From the NCBI GenBank assembly GCA_002327865.1, contig DCUQ01000050.1:1-64000 (forward strand): a stretch of 64,000 nt of DNA, read 5' to 3'. Under the pieces are notes generated by a model, which saw only the letters and a list, made by a program, of their open reading frames with translations, had not been told where the DNA came from and ran no database searches. Positions 7,599 through 17,527 of the stretch are shown here, one piece after another. This DNA comes from Syntrophaceae bacterium UBA2210 (lineage in GTDB: Bacteria; Desulfobacterota; Syntrophia; Syntrophales; UBA2210). Positions within the stretch are counted from its first letter, which is position 1; every line of letters begins with the position of its first letter. The translations under genes and the position numbers were made by a program.

Positions 7599-9377
7599 AT
7601 GGTTCCCATTGATACCGTGCTGGTTCTCATCATCGTCGCCGGCGCCACAATTCTTTTCGTAACCGAGACGTTGCGCGTCGATGTCACCGCACTCTGTGTC
7701 CTGGTGGCGCTTCTCCTGCTGAGACTCATCAGGCCCGAGCAGGCCTTGTATGGATTCGCGAATACAGCCACGGCCATTGTCGCCGCCATGTTTGTTCTGA
7801 GCGCGGGACTGGTTCGTACCGGTCTCGTCGAATGGCTGGCCCGTTACCTTGACCGGTTTGCGGGAAAGGGAGAGTGGCGGCTGGTTGTTGTTACCTGCGT
7901 GCTTGCCGCGTCACTTTCGGCTTTCTTGGTCAATACTGCAACCGTAGCCATACTTATCCCCGTAACAGTCATACTCGCGAAGGCCAGGAAAGTTGCGCCA
8001 TCACGCGTTCTGATTCCTCTTTCCTTCGCGAGTCAGTTCGGGGGTGTCTGTACGCTTATCGGAACATCGACCAACGTTCTGGTTAATTCCATGGCTGTTA
8101 CAAGCGGCCTTAAACCTTTTCGCCTTTTTGAATTCACGCCGATGGGAATCGTTCTTGCAGTTATCGGTGTTATATATCTCGCGTTTTTTTCACGCGTACT
8201 TATACCTAAGCGGAAGGGGCTCGACGAGCAGATCGACAAGTACCGCCTCGCCGATTATCTTTCAGAGATGCGGGTTGTTGAAGGTTCTCCGCTGATCGGC
8301 AAGCGGTGGAGTGAGACAGATCGCAAAGATCTTGCGGATATCGATCTGATAAAAATAATTCGCAATGGTAAGGCGACCTGGCGGGCGTCGGCCACCAAGA
8401 TCAGGGAGAACGATTTCCTTCTGCTTCATGGCAACGCCGACGACCTGATCAAAATGAAGAATAACTATCGGCTTGAAACAAAAGCTGACGCGATTATCGA
8501 TGATGATCAGATGCAGTCCGATAAAATCGAACTGATCGAAGCGCTGGTGCCGCCACGGTCGCGGCTGATCGGACGCACCCTTCGCGGAGCCGAATATATA
8601 GAGCGCTTCGGGTGTGTCGCCCTGGCAATACAGCGGCGCGGCAAGATACTTCGTGACCGTCTTGCCGACATCAGCTTCGACGACGGAGACACGCTTCTCC
8701 TGCAATGCCACCGGGACTCGGTCCCCCGTATTGTCAAGTCTAGCGATGTGATCGTCACCAACGAGCTGACACAGCTCCACCTGCGCAAGGACCGCGCCTT
8801 CATAGCGCTGGCGATCTTTGTCTCGATGATCCTCCTTGTTGTCTTTAATGTTCTTCCCCTCCTGGTCGCCGTCCTCAGCGGGGCTGTCGCCATGGTTCTC
8901 GGCCGTTGTATCACCATCGAAGAGGCATACAAGGCTATCGACTGGAAGATCATTTTCCTTCTGGGTGGTATCATTCCCCTCGGGCTTGCTCTGGAACAAA
9001 CGGGCACCGCCGCGTGGCTTGCTAATATAATCATGACCCCCGTGATGGGAATGGGCCCGCTGGCGGTCTTAACCTGTATATATGGTATTACCGCCGTGAT
9101 GACCGCGATCATGTCTAACAACGCGGCTGCCATTCTCCTGGTGCCTGTAGCGTTTTCAGCCGCCGAGCTGATGGGTGTCAGTGCCCGGCCTTTTCTGATG
9201 GCTATTACATTCGCTGCTTCGACCAGCTTTGCGACACCGATCGGCTATCAGACCAATACCATGGTTTACGCACCCGGAGGGTACCGTTTTTCCGATTATG
9301 CCCGTATCGGTCTGCCTCTGAATGTTATCTTCTGGATCGTAACGGTCCTGCTGGCGCCGGTGCTGTGGCCTTTTTAA
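7599..9377 (+). CDS. SLC13/DASS-type permease with two RCK_C domains (copy 1)
   Basis: This 592-residue inner-membrane protein belongs to the ion transporter (ArsB/DASS-like) superfamily. An N-terminal membrane half (about residues 1-200, starting LVLIIVAGATILFVTETLRV) is separated from a C-terminal half (about 390-592) by two soluble TrkA_C/RCK_C domains (about 220-380, e.g. GSPLIGKRWSE and PPRSRLIGRTLRGAEYIERF). The SNNAAAILLVP motif, near-repeated in the N-half as NTATVAILIPV, matches the paired re-entrant loops of SLC13. The substrate could be sulfate, a dicarboxylate or another anion; sequence alone does not decide. The next gene is a paralogue 43 nt downstream. Confidence 0.85.
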   Translation: MVPIDTVLVLIIVAGATILFVTETLRVDVTALCVLVALLLLRLIRPEQALYGFANTATAIVAAMFVLSAGLVRTGLVEWLARYLDRFAGKGEWRLVVVTCVLAASLSAFLVNTATVAILIPVTVILAKARKVAPSRVLIPLSFASQFGGVCTLIGTSTNVLVNSMAVTSGLKPFRLFEFTPMGIVLAVIGVIYLAFFSRVLIPKRKGLDEQIDKYRLADYLSEMRVVEGSPLIGKRWSETDRKDLADIDLIKIIRNGKATWRASATKIRENDFLLLHGNADDLIKMKNNYRLETKADAIIDDDQMQSDKIELIEALVPPRSRLIGRTLRGAEYIERFGCVALAIQRRGKILRDRLADISFDDGDTLLLQCHRDSVPRIVKSSDVIVTNELTQLHLRKDRAFIALAIFVSMILLVVFNVLPLLVAVLSGAVAMVLGRCITIEEAYKAIDWKIIFLLGGIIPLGLALEQTGTAAWLANIIMTPVMGMGPLAVLTCIYGITAVMTAIMSNNAAAILLVPVAFSAAELMGVSARPFLMAITFAASTSFATPIGYQTNTMVYAPGGYRFSDYARIGLPLNVIFWIVTVLLAPVLWPF

Positions 9378-9420
9378 AGCAGACGAAAAAGGCGGTCCCG
9401 TTTTTCATAGGAGACATATC

Positions 9421-11220
9421 ATGACCATACAGATGGCCCTCGTTTTTTTAATCCTGGGGGTGACGATTATCCTCTTTATCAGTGATACGATACGGTTGGA
9501 TGTTGTGGCCATCCTGGTGATGGTAGCCCTTCCATGGCTGGGTCTCATAACACCAGTAGAGGCATTTTCGGGCCTTGCCAGCAATGCCGTCGTCGCGGTG
9601 ATAGCCGTTATGATTCTCGGGTATGGTGTCGATCGTTCGGGCGCAATTAACCGTCTTATAAAGCCCATTGTATCGGCGGCCCGTTCCAATGAAAGACGGC
9701 TTATCGTTATGGTCACCGTGACTGTGGGCTTGATTTCCGCCTTTATGCAGAATATCGGAGCCGCCGCGCTCTTTCTTCCCGCGATGCTGAGAATTTCTAA
9801 AAGCACGGGGATGCCTGCCTCGCGCCTTTTGATGCCCATGGGATTCGCGGTAATTCTGGGGGGTAACCTGAGTATGGTCGGATCGACCCCGCTTCTTATC
9901 CTGAACGATCTGCTACGGCAAGGCGGATACCACGATTTCGGCCTCCTGAGTGTTACTCCAGCGGGGATTGCACTCCTCGCAACGGGGGTGATCTATTTTT
10001 TTCTTTTCGGCGACCGCCTTCTTCCCGGTATCAAGGAACGGTCAAAAAAGCCGGTCAGCACACAATTAAAGCTGATCGAGACATGGAACCTGCCGACGAC
10101 CATTTACCATTGTGCTATTCCGGCGAAAAGCATCTTAGTGGGGAAAACCAGAGAGGATGTCCAGATCCGGGAAAGGTACCGGTTAAACCTGCTCGCCCTT
10201 GCACAGGAGAATGATGTGCTCTACGCCCCCTGGCGGCATACCCCCTTCGCCGCGGGGCAACGGCTGGCGCTCCTTGGAGACCGGGGCGATCTGGATCGGT
10301 TTGTCACCGACTACGGGCTGATGTACCGGGAGGACCCGAAGCCGTTCGAAGATCTTGAAACAGCCGGTCGGGGAGGGTTTGCCGAGATGGTTATCCCTGT
10401 CCGGGCACCCCTGATAGGGAAAACATTGCGTGATATAGCGTTGCGTAAAACCTACGGCGTTGAACCGATCATGCTCCTGAGCGGTGAGGGTGAGAAACGG
10501 GAAAATTTTTCAAACGAGCCGCTCCAGCCGGGAAACGCGCTCATTGTCCACGGCCGGTGGCAACAGATCAGGGCTATGGCCGACAATATCAATTTTGTTC
10601 TCATTACTCCCGTCGAAGCTGCGGAGACAGTTCCGAAACCGCGACCGGTAACGGCACTGGCTTGTTTTGCCGGGGCGATTATTCTAGCAATTTCCGGTTT
10701 GCCTATCGCGCTCGGTCTCCTTACGGGAGCACTGGCCATGATACTTCTCCGGATCGTGCCGATCGAGGAAGCGTATAGAGCCGTCGACTGGAGGACGGTT
10801 TTTCTCCTGGCGGGGTTGATTCCTCTCGGCATCGCCATGGACAATACCGGGGCCGCCCGGTATATGGCTGTTCATATAATGTATGTACTGGAAGGTGGAA
10901 ACACGATACTTATCCTTTTCGTCGTAGGACTGCTCGCCACCTTTCTTTCCCTCGTCATATCGAATGTGGCCGCTACGATTCTTCTGGTGCCTCTGGCGAT
11001 GGTCATGGCCGATATGGCCGGCATCGATCCACGCGGTCTGGCTTTGCTGGTAGCTATATGTGCCTCAAATTCTTTTCTTCTGCCGACACACCAGGTTAAC
11101 GCTTTGCTGCTTTCCCCCGGTGGATACAAAACGACTGATTTTGTGCGGGCCGGCGGCGGACTGACGATTGTTTATCTGATCATATCTGTTTTCTTTGTGT
11201 ATCTGTTATATATGAGGTAA
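9421..11220 (+). CDS. SLC13/DASS-type permease with two RCK_C domains (copy 2)
   Basis: This 599-residue paralogue of the preceding gene has the same layout: membrane half, two RCK_C domains (ILVGKTREDVQIRERYRLNL and APLIGKTLRDIALRKTYG), membrane half. The repeated loop motifs are QNIGAAALFLP in the first half and SNVAATILLVPLAMV in the second. AGGAGA lies 8 nt before ATG 9421. Motif differences from copy 1 (NIGAA versus NTATV, SNVAATI versus SNNAAAI) suggest a different substrate or heteromeric partners. Only 43 nt separate the two, so co-transcription is likely. The RCK_C domains may bind a nucleotide or the substrate and gate transport. Confidence 0.85.
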   Translation: MTIQMALVFLILGVTIILFISDTIRLDVVAILVMVALPWLGLITPVEAFSGLASNAVVAVIAVMILGYGVDRSGAINRLIKPIVSAARSNERRLIVMVTVTVGLISAFMQNIGAAALFLPAMLRISKSTGMPASRLLMPMGFAVILGGNLSMVGSTPLLILNDLLRQGGYHDFGLLSVTPAGIALLATGVIYFFLFGDRLLPGIKERSKKPVSTQLKLIETWNLPTTIYHCAIPAKSILVGKTREDVQIRERYRLNLLALAQENDVLYAPWRHTPFAAGQRLALLGDRGDLDRFVTDYGLMYREDPKPFEDLETAGRGGFAEMVIPVRAPLIGKTLRDIALRKTYGVEPIMLLSGEGEKRENFSNEPLQPGNALIVHGRWQQIRAMADNINFVLITPVEAAETVPKPRPVTALACFAGAIILAISGLPIALGLLTGALAMILLRIVPIEEAYRAVDWRTVFLLAGLIPLGIAMDNTGAARYMAVHIMYVLEGGNTILILFVVGLLATFLSLVISNVAATILLVPLAMVMADMAGIDPRGLALLVAICASNSFLLPTHQVNALLLSPGGYKTTDFVRAGGGLTIVYLIISVFFVYLLYMR

Positions 11221-11225
11221 CCGAT

Positions 11226-11274
11226 AACACCGACGCCGGCTCGGTTGTCCTTAGTATCCATTATCGGCGGTGTT
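11226..11274 (+). terminator. Possible weak terminator after the permease pair
   Basis: AACACCG (11226-11232) and CGGTGTT (11268-11274) are complementary with a long, itself GC-rich loop. No T-run of note follows, so the assignment is tentative. Confidence 0.3.
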
Positions 11275-11420
11275 TCATGACAATATGAAGGTTATTATAC
11301 GATTGACTAACAGAGTTATTCTTCCTATACTCTCTTCGCGCACGTGAAGCTGTTGTTACGCCGGTCACACGTCGGTAACCCTTTAACAATAAACACGTTC
11401 AGCCTTACAACCGGTAACAA

Positions 11421-12212
11421 ATGAGCACATTCAAGATTGCGACATATAATGTAAATTCGATACGTTCGCGCCTCCATATCGTCATACCGTGGCTTCGTGA
11501 GAATCTTCCGGATGTCCTGTGCATGCAGGAGACCAAAGTCGAAGATGCCGAATTCCCGGTAGCGGTCTTTGAAGAGGCCGGATACCATGTGGTCTTCAGC
11601 GGAGAGAAACGGTATAACGGTGTCGCCATAGCATCCCGGAAAGAACCGGAGCATGTCTCTTCCGGCCTGGAAGATAATGAACCGTTCGATACCGATCGCC
11701 TCATAAGGGGTGTTTTCTCGGGTATATCGGTGGTGAATCTGTACGTTCCTCAGGGACGCGGCAGGGACATGCCGCAATTTCAGTATAAACTTCAATGGTT
11801 CGACAGGCTGCGCGCTTTTCTGGGAAAAAACTATTCTCCGGATGATATGGTTATCTGCTGCGGTGATATCAATGTTGCCCGTGAGAACATCGATGTGCAC
11901 AATCCCAGGCGGCTTTTAGGTCATGCCGACTTTACGCCGGAGGTGTGGGACGCTTTCGATTCCGTTATGTCGTGGGGACTGTTCGATATATTCAGAAAGC
12001 ATCATCCGGGGGAGGAGGGGCAGTACGCGTTTTTTGATTACAGGGTGCCGGAGGCGGTGAACAGGGGACTGGGCTGGCGCGTCGATCATATACTGACGAC
12101 AGCTCCTCTGGCTGGTTTGTCGGTAGACTGCCGTATCGATCTCGAGCCGAGGCTTGCCGAAAAACCGTCCGACCATGCAGTGGTGATCGCAACGTTTGCG
12201 AATTTGCCGTGA
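11421..12212 (+). CDS. xthA: Exodeoxyribonuclease III
   Basis: A 263-residue Mg-dependent endonuclease/exonuclease/phosphatase fold protein for AP-site incision in base excision repair. Catalytic landmarks are [12 protein letters not shown] at the N-terminus, Glu37 in [36 protein letters not shown] (Asp and Asn of the active site), GWRVDHIL and the final SDHAVV with catalytic Asp and His. Length matches the ExoIII (XthA) branch rather than APE1. It is flanked by gaps of about 200 nt on both sides and appears monocistronic. Confidence 0.93.
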   Translation: MSTFKIATYNVNSIRSRLHIVIPWLRENLPDVLCMQETKVEDAEFPVAVFEEAGYHVVFSGEKRYNGVAIASRKEPEHVSSGLEDNEPFDTDRLIRGVFSGISVVNLYVPQGRGRDMPQFQYKLQWFDRLRAFLGKNYSPDDMVICCGDINVARENIDVHNPRRLLGHADFTPEVWDAFDSVMSWGLFDIFRKHHPGEEGQYAFFDYRVPEAVNRGLGWRVDHILTTAPLAGLSVDCRIDLEPRLAEKPSDHAVVIATFANLP

Positions 12213-12367
12213 ATACGTTAAAACTGTTTCCCGAAAGATTTTTATTATTATCCTTGAGAGTTAGTGCGAAATAGAGTACACGAATCTGCTTTTCCGCGGA
12301 TTGCCTCACGGCGGCATGTGCTTAAAGTTTGATTGTAATACCGGGAGCCTTTCTTGCGACCGGCTTG

Positions 12368-12420
12368 AACTGAACAGCGAGCGCATTCCCCGCTGCTTAT
12401 TGTGGGGAGATTCAATATGG
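12368..12420. repeat. REP-like palindrome (CCCCGC..GTGGGG), copy 2
   Basis: The unit begins AACTGAACAGCGAGCGCA; the stem is CCCCGC (12388-12393) with GTGGGG (12402-12407), and it ends GATTCAATATGG. The left flank is nearly identical to 41526-41553 and the right flank to 41618-41645, so these are copies of one dispersed element. It lies in the gap before tkt. Confidence 0.65.
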
Positions 12421-12501
12421 CGGCAGTTGAGTGGGTGAACATGATTTGTGCGTGTTCGATCCGGATGTATCTTTAAAAATTTTCATGGAGACGGATATAC
12501 A

Positions 12502-14571
12502 ATGGATAATGACGACAAAACACGATTAGCGGAACGTTCAATCAATACTCTGCGTTTTCTCGCGGTTGACGCGATACAGAATGCCAAATCGGGACATCCC
12601 GGGTTGCCGATGGGAGGCGCCGCAATGGCTTATACGTTGTGGACGAGGCACTTGAAATACAATCCCTCAAATCCCCAATGGGCGGACAGAGACCGGTTCG
12701 TACTTTCCGCCGGGCACGGCTCCATGCTGATATATGCGCTTCTGTACCTTAGCGGATACGATTTTTCACTGGACGATATCAAGGCTTTTCGCCAGTGGGG
12801 CAGTAAGACGCCGGGACATCCGGAGTTCGGTATAACGCCTGGAGTGGAAGTCACCACGGGACCGTTAGGTCAGGGCATCGGCAACGCGGTCGGCATGGCT
12901 GTATCAGAGGCACATCTGGCCGCCCGTTATAACAGGGCCGATTGCAGGATTGTTGATCATTATACATATGTTATCGCGGGTGACGGAGACCTTATGGAAG
13001 GGATATCCTATGAGGCATGTTCACTCGCGGGCCATCTCCATCTCGGTAAACTGATAGTTCTGTATGATGACAATCGCATCTCCCTTGCCGGCTCAACGAA
13101 GCTCTCATTTACCGAAGATGTGGAAAAACGTTTTGAATCCGCCGGCTGGCATGTACAGCATGTCGAAGACGGAAACGATATAGATGCCATAGATGTAGCG
13201 ATCGGTTGTGCGAAGAAAGAACTGTCGTGTCCCTCGCTGATTCGAGTCAGCACGATAATAGGTTACGGGTCTCCCTGTAAGCAGGGCAGTGCCTCCTGCC
13301 ACGGATCGCCGCTAGGTGCGGAGGAAATTGCCGCTGCCAAGAGGAATCTGGGCTGGCCGCTGGAACCGGATTTTTTTATTCCCGAAGATGTCTTGAGTCA
13401 CATGAGGAGCGCCGTGGAACGCGGCGGCAACCGGGAGTCCGAATGGCGGTCCGTCTTTGATCGTTATATGAAAATATATCCGGAGTCTGCCGCCGAGTTT
13501 GAACGCGTGGTCGAAGGGCGATTACCCGCCGGCTGGGAATCTGCGCTCCCCGCATTTGACGGTGGCATGAAAGGGATCTCCACGAGGAAGGCGTCCGAGA
13601 CGGTTCTCCAGGCGCTTGCCCCCGTTATGCCTGAGCTTATCGGAGGAACAGCCGACCTGAATCCCTCGACTCTGGCCTGGTTGAAAGGCTATGGAGATTT
13701 TCAGTTCCCGTGTGAAGGTTCTGCTGATTGTGAGGGTGCCGTCGGAGGCGGCTGGAATTATGAAGGGCGAAATATCCATTTCGGCGTAAGGGAACATGCC
13801 ATGGGCGCAATCGCCGGCGGAATGGCACTGCACGGCGGCATCATACCCTTTACGGGAACTTTTTTCACATTCTCGGATTATATGCGTCCGTCCGTCCGTC
13901 TCGCCGCTCTTATGGGTGCACATGTTATCTATGTTTTTTCTCACGACAGTATCGGTGTGGGAGAAGATGGTCCTACGCATCAGCCGGTGGAACATCTGAT
14001 GAGCCTGCGTGCAATACCGGGACTTAAGGTTATCAGGCCTTCGGATGCTACGGAGACGGTAGAAGCATGGCGCTGTGCCCTGCTTAACCGGCAGGGACCG
14101 ACGGCGCTGGTTCTTTCCCGTCAGGATATCCCCGTACTGGACCGTACCGCGTATGCCCCTGCGGAAGGACTGCAGCGGGGTGGTTATATATTGTGGGATT
14201 CGTCGAATGCCGCGCCGGACGTAATCCTGATAGGCACGGGGTCGGAGCTGCAGATGGCCCTGGATGCCGGCAGGATTCTGCATGAAAACGACGCTGTCGC
14301 GATTCGAGTAGTTTCGCTTCCATGCTGGGAAACGTTTGACCTCCAGCCTGCGGCTTACAGGGAAAGGATACTTCCGGCATCCGTGAAAATACGTATAGCG
14401 GTAGAGGCCGGAATCAAATTGGGGTGGGAACATTATGTGGGACTGGACGGCGGGATTATTGGTATGGACGGATTCGGCGCCAGCGCGCCCGCGTCGATCC
14501 TGTATGAAAAATTCGGGATCACCGTGCAGCACATTGTGGAAACAGTCAGAAGGCTGGTAAAGAATACCTGA
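12502..14571 (+). CDS. tkt: Transketolase
   Basis: A ThDP enzyme of the non-oxidative pentose phosphate pathway that moves two-carbon units between sugar phosphates and yields erythrose 4-phosphate. About 689 residues from ATG 12502, chosen because GGAG lies 12 nt upstream; an earlier in-frame GTG at 12448 has no ribosome site. Motifs include [20 protein letters not shown], the ThDP/Mg site [38 protein letters not shown] and the substrate loop [18 protein letters not shown]. All three domains are complete. It is followed 11 nt later by a PGI-family gene, an operon for sugar-phosphate interconversion. Confidence 0.95.
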   Translation: MDNDDKTRLAERSINTLRFLAVDAIQNAKSGHPGLPMGGAAMAYTLWTRHLKYNPSNPQWADRDRFVLSAGHGSMLIYALLYLSGYDFSLDDIKAFRQWGSKTPGHPEFGITPGVEVTTGPLGQGIGNAVGMAVSEAHLAARYNRADCRIVDHYTYVIAGDGDLMEGISYEACSLAGHLHLGKLIVLYDDNRISLAGSTKLSFTEDVEKRFESAGWHVQHVEDGNDIDAIDVAIGCAKKELSCPSLIRVSTIIGYGSPCKQGSASCHGSPLGAEEIAAAKRNLGWPLEPDFFIPEDVLSHMRSAVERGGNRESEWRSVFDRYMKIYPESAAEFERVVEGRLPAGWESALPAFDGGMKGISTRKASETVLQALAPVMPELIGGTADLNPSTLAWLKGYGDFQFPCEGSADCEGAVGGGWNYEGRNIHFGVREHAMGAIAGGMALHGGIIPFTGTFFTFSDYMRPSVRLAALMGAHVIYVFSHDSIGVGEDGPTHQPVEHLMSLRAIPGLKVIRPSDATETVEAWRCALLNRQGPTALVLSRQDIPVLDRTAYAPAEGLQRGGYILWDSSNAAPDVILIGTGSELQMALDAGRILHENDAVAIRVVSLPCWETFDLQPAAYRERILPASVKIRIAVEAGIKLGWEHYVGLDGGIIGMDGFGASAPASILYEKFGITVQHIVETVRRLVKNT

Positions 14572-14582
14572 GGTAAACACGG

Positions 14583-16283
14583 ATGCCGACATGCGATCTG
14601 CGGGTACACCCCGGAAGATATGGATACCTGATAGAAAACGCCCTGGTTGATCTCAGGGAGAACAATATAATAGATCGCATCTGGTCGGAGGACTATAGTG
14701 TATGGAAACCGCGTCCTGACGAGATTTCGAACAGGTTGGGCTGGCTGAATATAACGAGGGAGATATACGAAGACGCGGAGCGGTTCCGGCGGCTGGCTCT
14801 CGATATAAAATCTCGTGATTATAAAGACATACTGTTGCTTGGCATGGGCGGTTCCAGTCTTGCCCCCGGGGTGTTCAGATCGGTTTTCGGCCTTCGCGAC
14901 GGATATCCCGATATGGCCGTTCTCGACAGTACCGACCCGGGTGCTGTCCTGTATCACGCAGACAGGCTTGATCCCGCACGAACACTTTTTATTGTCGCCA
15001 CCAAATCCGGTACCACCACGGAAACCATTTCACTCCTTAAATATTTCTATACCTGGGTATCCGGCAGATTGAAGAAGAATTCGGCCGGGGACCATTTTAT
15101 TGCCATTACCGATCCCGGCTCGAACCTTGCCGGACTGGCCGATCGGTACTCGTTTAAAGATAAATATATGAATGCGCCCGATATAGGCGGGCGTTTTTCG
15201 GCCCTTTCATATTTCGGGCTGGTACCCGCGGCCCTTATCGGGGTGGATATTGAACGGATCCTGGATTCGTCAGCGGAGATGGAAACACGATGCAGGGAGA
15301 ATGACTTCTCGACGGAACGGGGCAATCCGGGGGCCGTTCTGGGTGCCGTTCTCGGTTCGCTGGCTTGTGCCGGGAGAGACAAGCTGACGATTGTTGCTTC
15401 ACCAGGTATCGAATGCTTCGGCGGTTGGGTGGAACAATTGATAGCTGAGAGTACTGGCAAGGAAGGGAAGGGTATTCTGCCTGTAGTGGACGAGCCGTTG
15501 GGATCGCCCGGAGTTTATGGTGACGACAGGGTCTTTGTTTATCTGAAAATGACGGGGGAAGATTCGCGCGATGATGCGGTGACTGTCCTGGAAGATGCTG
15601 GAAATCCTGTTGTGAGAATATCCGTAAATGATATCCATGACCTGGGAGGCCAGTTTTTCCTGTGGGAGATGGCGACTGCGGTTGCCGGATGGTTCCTGAA
15701 AATAAACCCGTTCGACCAGCCCGATGTCGAGGCCAGCAAGATCCTGACGGGCAGAATGCTGGGGGAATATGCTAAAGCCGGCAGGTTTCCCGATGAAACA
15801 CCGGTGTTAGCCTGTGACGGCGTATCCGTTTATGGCGAGCCGTTGTCGGACAGCATGAAGGGCATGTTGGAGAGCTTTTTGGGACAATCGGGACCCGGGG
15901 GATATGTCGCCATTCAGGCTTATCTGCAACCGACGGATAAAACCGATAACGCTTTGGGTGAATTGAGAAGGAGGATTCGCGACAAGTACGGGCTTGTCAC
16001 AACTGCCGGTTACGGTCCCCGCTATCTCCACTCAACCGGTCAGCTGCACAAGGGGGACTCCGGCAGGGGGCTGTTTATCCAGCTTACCGCCGATGATACG
16101 CGTGATGCGCCCATCCCTGATGAGATAGGGTCCGAAAGGGCTTCCGTTTCCTTTTCCGTGCTTAAAAAAGCACAGGCCATGGGTGACCGGAATGCCCTGC
16201 TGAACGCGGGGCGTCGTGTGATACGGTTTCATCTGGGTTCGGATATAGCGGGAGGTATAAAAAAACTGGCGAGTGAGGAGTGA
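14583..16283 (+). CDS. pgi: Glucose-6-phosphate isomerase-family protein (PGI half of Tal-Pgi type)
   Basis: 566 residues with two SIS domains: LLLGMGGSSLAPGVFRSVFG (phosphate loop, about 80-100), ATKSGTTTETISLL (about 138-152), GGRFSALSYFGLVPA (about 200-215) and the catalytic-region Glu in GWVEQLIAESTGKEGKGILP. The sequence style and length match the isomerase half of bifunctional transaldolase/PGI proteins rather than canonical Pgi, but no transaldolase domain is attached here. It presumably interconverts glucose-6-P and fructose-6-P. GAGG lies 8 nt before ATG 14583, directly behind tkt, which supports a pentose-phosphate/hexose-phosphate role. Confidence 0.82.
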   Translation: MPTCDLRVHPGRYGYLIENALVDLRENNIIDRIWSEDYSVWKPRPDEISNRLGWLNITREIYEDAERFRRLALDIKSRDYKDILLLGMGGSSLAPGVFRSVFGLRDGYPDMAVLDSTDPGAVLYHADRLDPARTLFIVATKSGTTTETISLLKYFYTWVSGRLKKNSAGDHFIAITDPGSNLAGLADRYSFKDKYMNAPDIGGRFSALSYFGLVPAALIGVDIERILDSSAEMETRCRENDFSTERGNPGAVLGAVLGSLACAGRDKLTIVASPGIECFGGWVEQLIAESTGKEGKGILPVVDEPLGSPGVYGDDRVFVYLKMTGEDSRDDAVTVLEDAGNPVVRISVNDIHDLGGQFFLWEMATAVAGWFLKINPFDQPDVEASKILTGRMLGEYAKAGRFPDETPVLACDGVSVYGEPLSDSMKGMLESFLGQSGPGGYVAIQAYLQPTDKTDNALGELRRRIRDKYGLVTTAGYGPRYLHSTGQLHKGDSGRGLFIQLTADDTRDAPIPDEIGSERASVSFSVLKKAQAMGDRNALLNAGRRVIRFHLGSDIAGGIKKLASEE

Positions 16284-16365
16284 AAAATCCCCCGGTTATT
16301 GATGGAGATTACCCCGCAGGCATTGTCTGTCGCAGACGGATGGATTACACCACCTTATAAACCAT

Positions 16366-16660
16366 TCATATATCGATGCCGGGAAAAGCGCGTATGAGGA
16401 ACCCGATGAAGAAACTGAATGCCGCGATACGGCACCGGACAGGGTACATCCCAGGCATACATAATAATTCTTCAGAAACAGACAGGGGAAGACGAGAAGC
16501 ACCATGGTGATCAGGTATGTCCCTCCTGTGTAGACGGAAGCCTTTAAAGGATTCTTGATGGTCTTTTTCCGACTTCGTTGAGAGATACTCGGAGCCCCCA
16601 TGGACAAAGTAGCGGCAACGCCGTAATTGAAACGGCCATACCCGACCAGTCTGCCGATCT
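16366..16660 (-). pseudogene. Remnant of VIT1/CCC1-family transporter
   Basis: Fragments in two minus frames assemble into the C-terminal half of a VIT/CCC1-type Fe/Mn membrane transporter: NYGVAATLSMG, then (second frame) SEYLSTKSEKDHQ, back to NPLKASVYTGGTYLITMVLL with VFPCLFLKNYYV, then (second frame, after a deletion) RIAAFSFFIGFLIRAFPGID ending at TGA 16366-16368. Intact relatives have G.YLS.KSE.D, a tyrosine-containing TM segment and a final helix ending in LVR.FLG.D. At least three frame changes and missing TM segments make it non-functional. The rest of 16284-16890 shows nothing else. Confidence 0.6.
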
Positions 16661-16890
16661 TATGCGCGCTCTACCCCGACTGGTAAAAGTATATTGCAAC
16701 TATTTACCTCTCTGGAGGGTGTTATCTCTAATCTTGCCAGGAAGGAAACGAGTGCTAACTTTGCTTGTTGACTAAATGAGTTATGCATGAATAGAGTAAG
16801 ACAACTGTCCGGGCGGAGATTTTTGCTTTTTCGGTATGCAGGGGGATTCTAATAAACTGTATCTCGCTTATATGTGAGGAAGAATGTAAC

Positions 16891-17517
16891 ATGTTGAGCC
16901 CTGATCCCTTGTTGTTTCCATCCATACACATCCCTGTTCCACTAGACGCTGTTTACGGGCGTCTGGGTTTCAAGAAGGGAATAACGAAGATCGACGAACG
17001 CGAGAAGGAGGTAATAGAGCGCCATATAGAATATGCCGTTTCTCTTGTATCGCTGAAGGGTGCAGGTATCCGGATTTCTCTGCAAGATGTCGGCACGGAG
17101 GTGACTATTCTTGAAACGGGCGCGGAGATCAGGAGCGCGCACCTTGCCGGATTCCTTAAGGGGTGTAAAGAAGCCCTGTTTATAGGCGCGACTGCCGGGA
17201 ACGTGATCGTGGATGCGATACAGCGTGATGTGGAGGGGGGCGACATGACTCGAGGCGTTGTCTGCGATGCCGTGGCAAGCGAGATGACCGACGCGGCACT
17301 CGACTGGATCATGGAGTTTTTTAATCGTGCCCTTACCAGAGAACGTGCCCGCCTTACCGGAGGACGATTCTCTGCCGGGTATGGTGATTTTCTGCTTGAA
17401 AATCAGAGAATGATATACGATATGCTTAAACTGGATCGCATGGGTGTGACAATAAGCGAAAATTATATTCTCATGCCGGAAAAGTCCGTTACGGCGGTAG
17501 TGGGAATTCGCATGTAA
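16891..17517 (+). CDS. Stand-alone MetH reactivation-domain protein
   Basis: 208 residues resembling the C-terminal activation domain of cobalamin-dependent methionine synthase, which binds AdoMet and remethylates oxidised cob(II)alamin. The diagnostic part is RFSAGYGDFLLENQRMIYDM and ISENYILMPEKSVTAVVGI, matching the (R)..PGYGD......Q and ES..M.P..SV.A..G pattern. GAGGA precedes ATG 16891. Ten bases separate it from metH, whose product lacks this domain, so the two presumably form a functional split enzyme. The electron donor is not encoded nearby. Confidence 0.82.
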   Translation: MLSPDPLLFPSIHIPVPLDAVYGRLGFKKGITKIDEREKEVIERHIEYAVSLVSLKGAGIRISLQDVGTEVTILETGAEIRSAHLAGFLKGCKEALFIGATAGNVIVDAIQRDVEGGDMTRGVVCDAVASEMTDAALDWIMEFFNRALTRERARLTGGRFSAGYGDFLLENQRMIYDMLKLDRMGVTISENYILMPEKSVTAVVGIRM

Positions 17518-17527
17518 GGAGACACGG

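Noticed and set aside
13522..14592. 356-codon open frame antisense to tkt
   Set aside because: Shadow of the transketolase coding strand, with no recognisable motif and no sensible start context.
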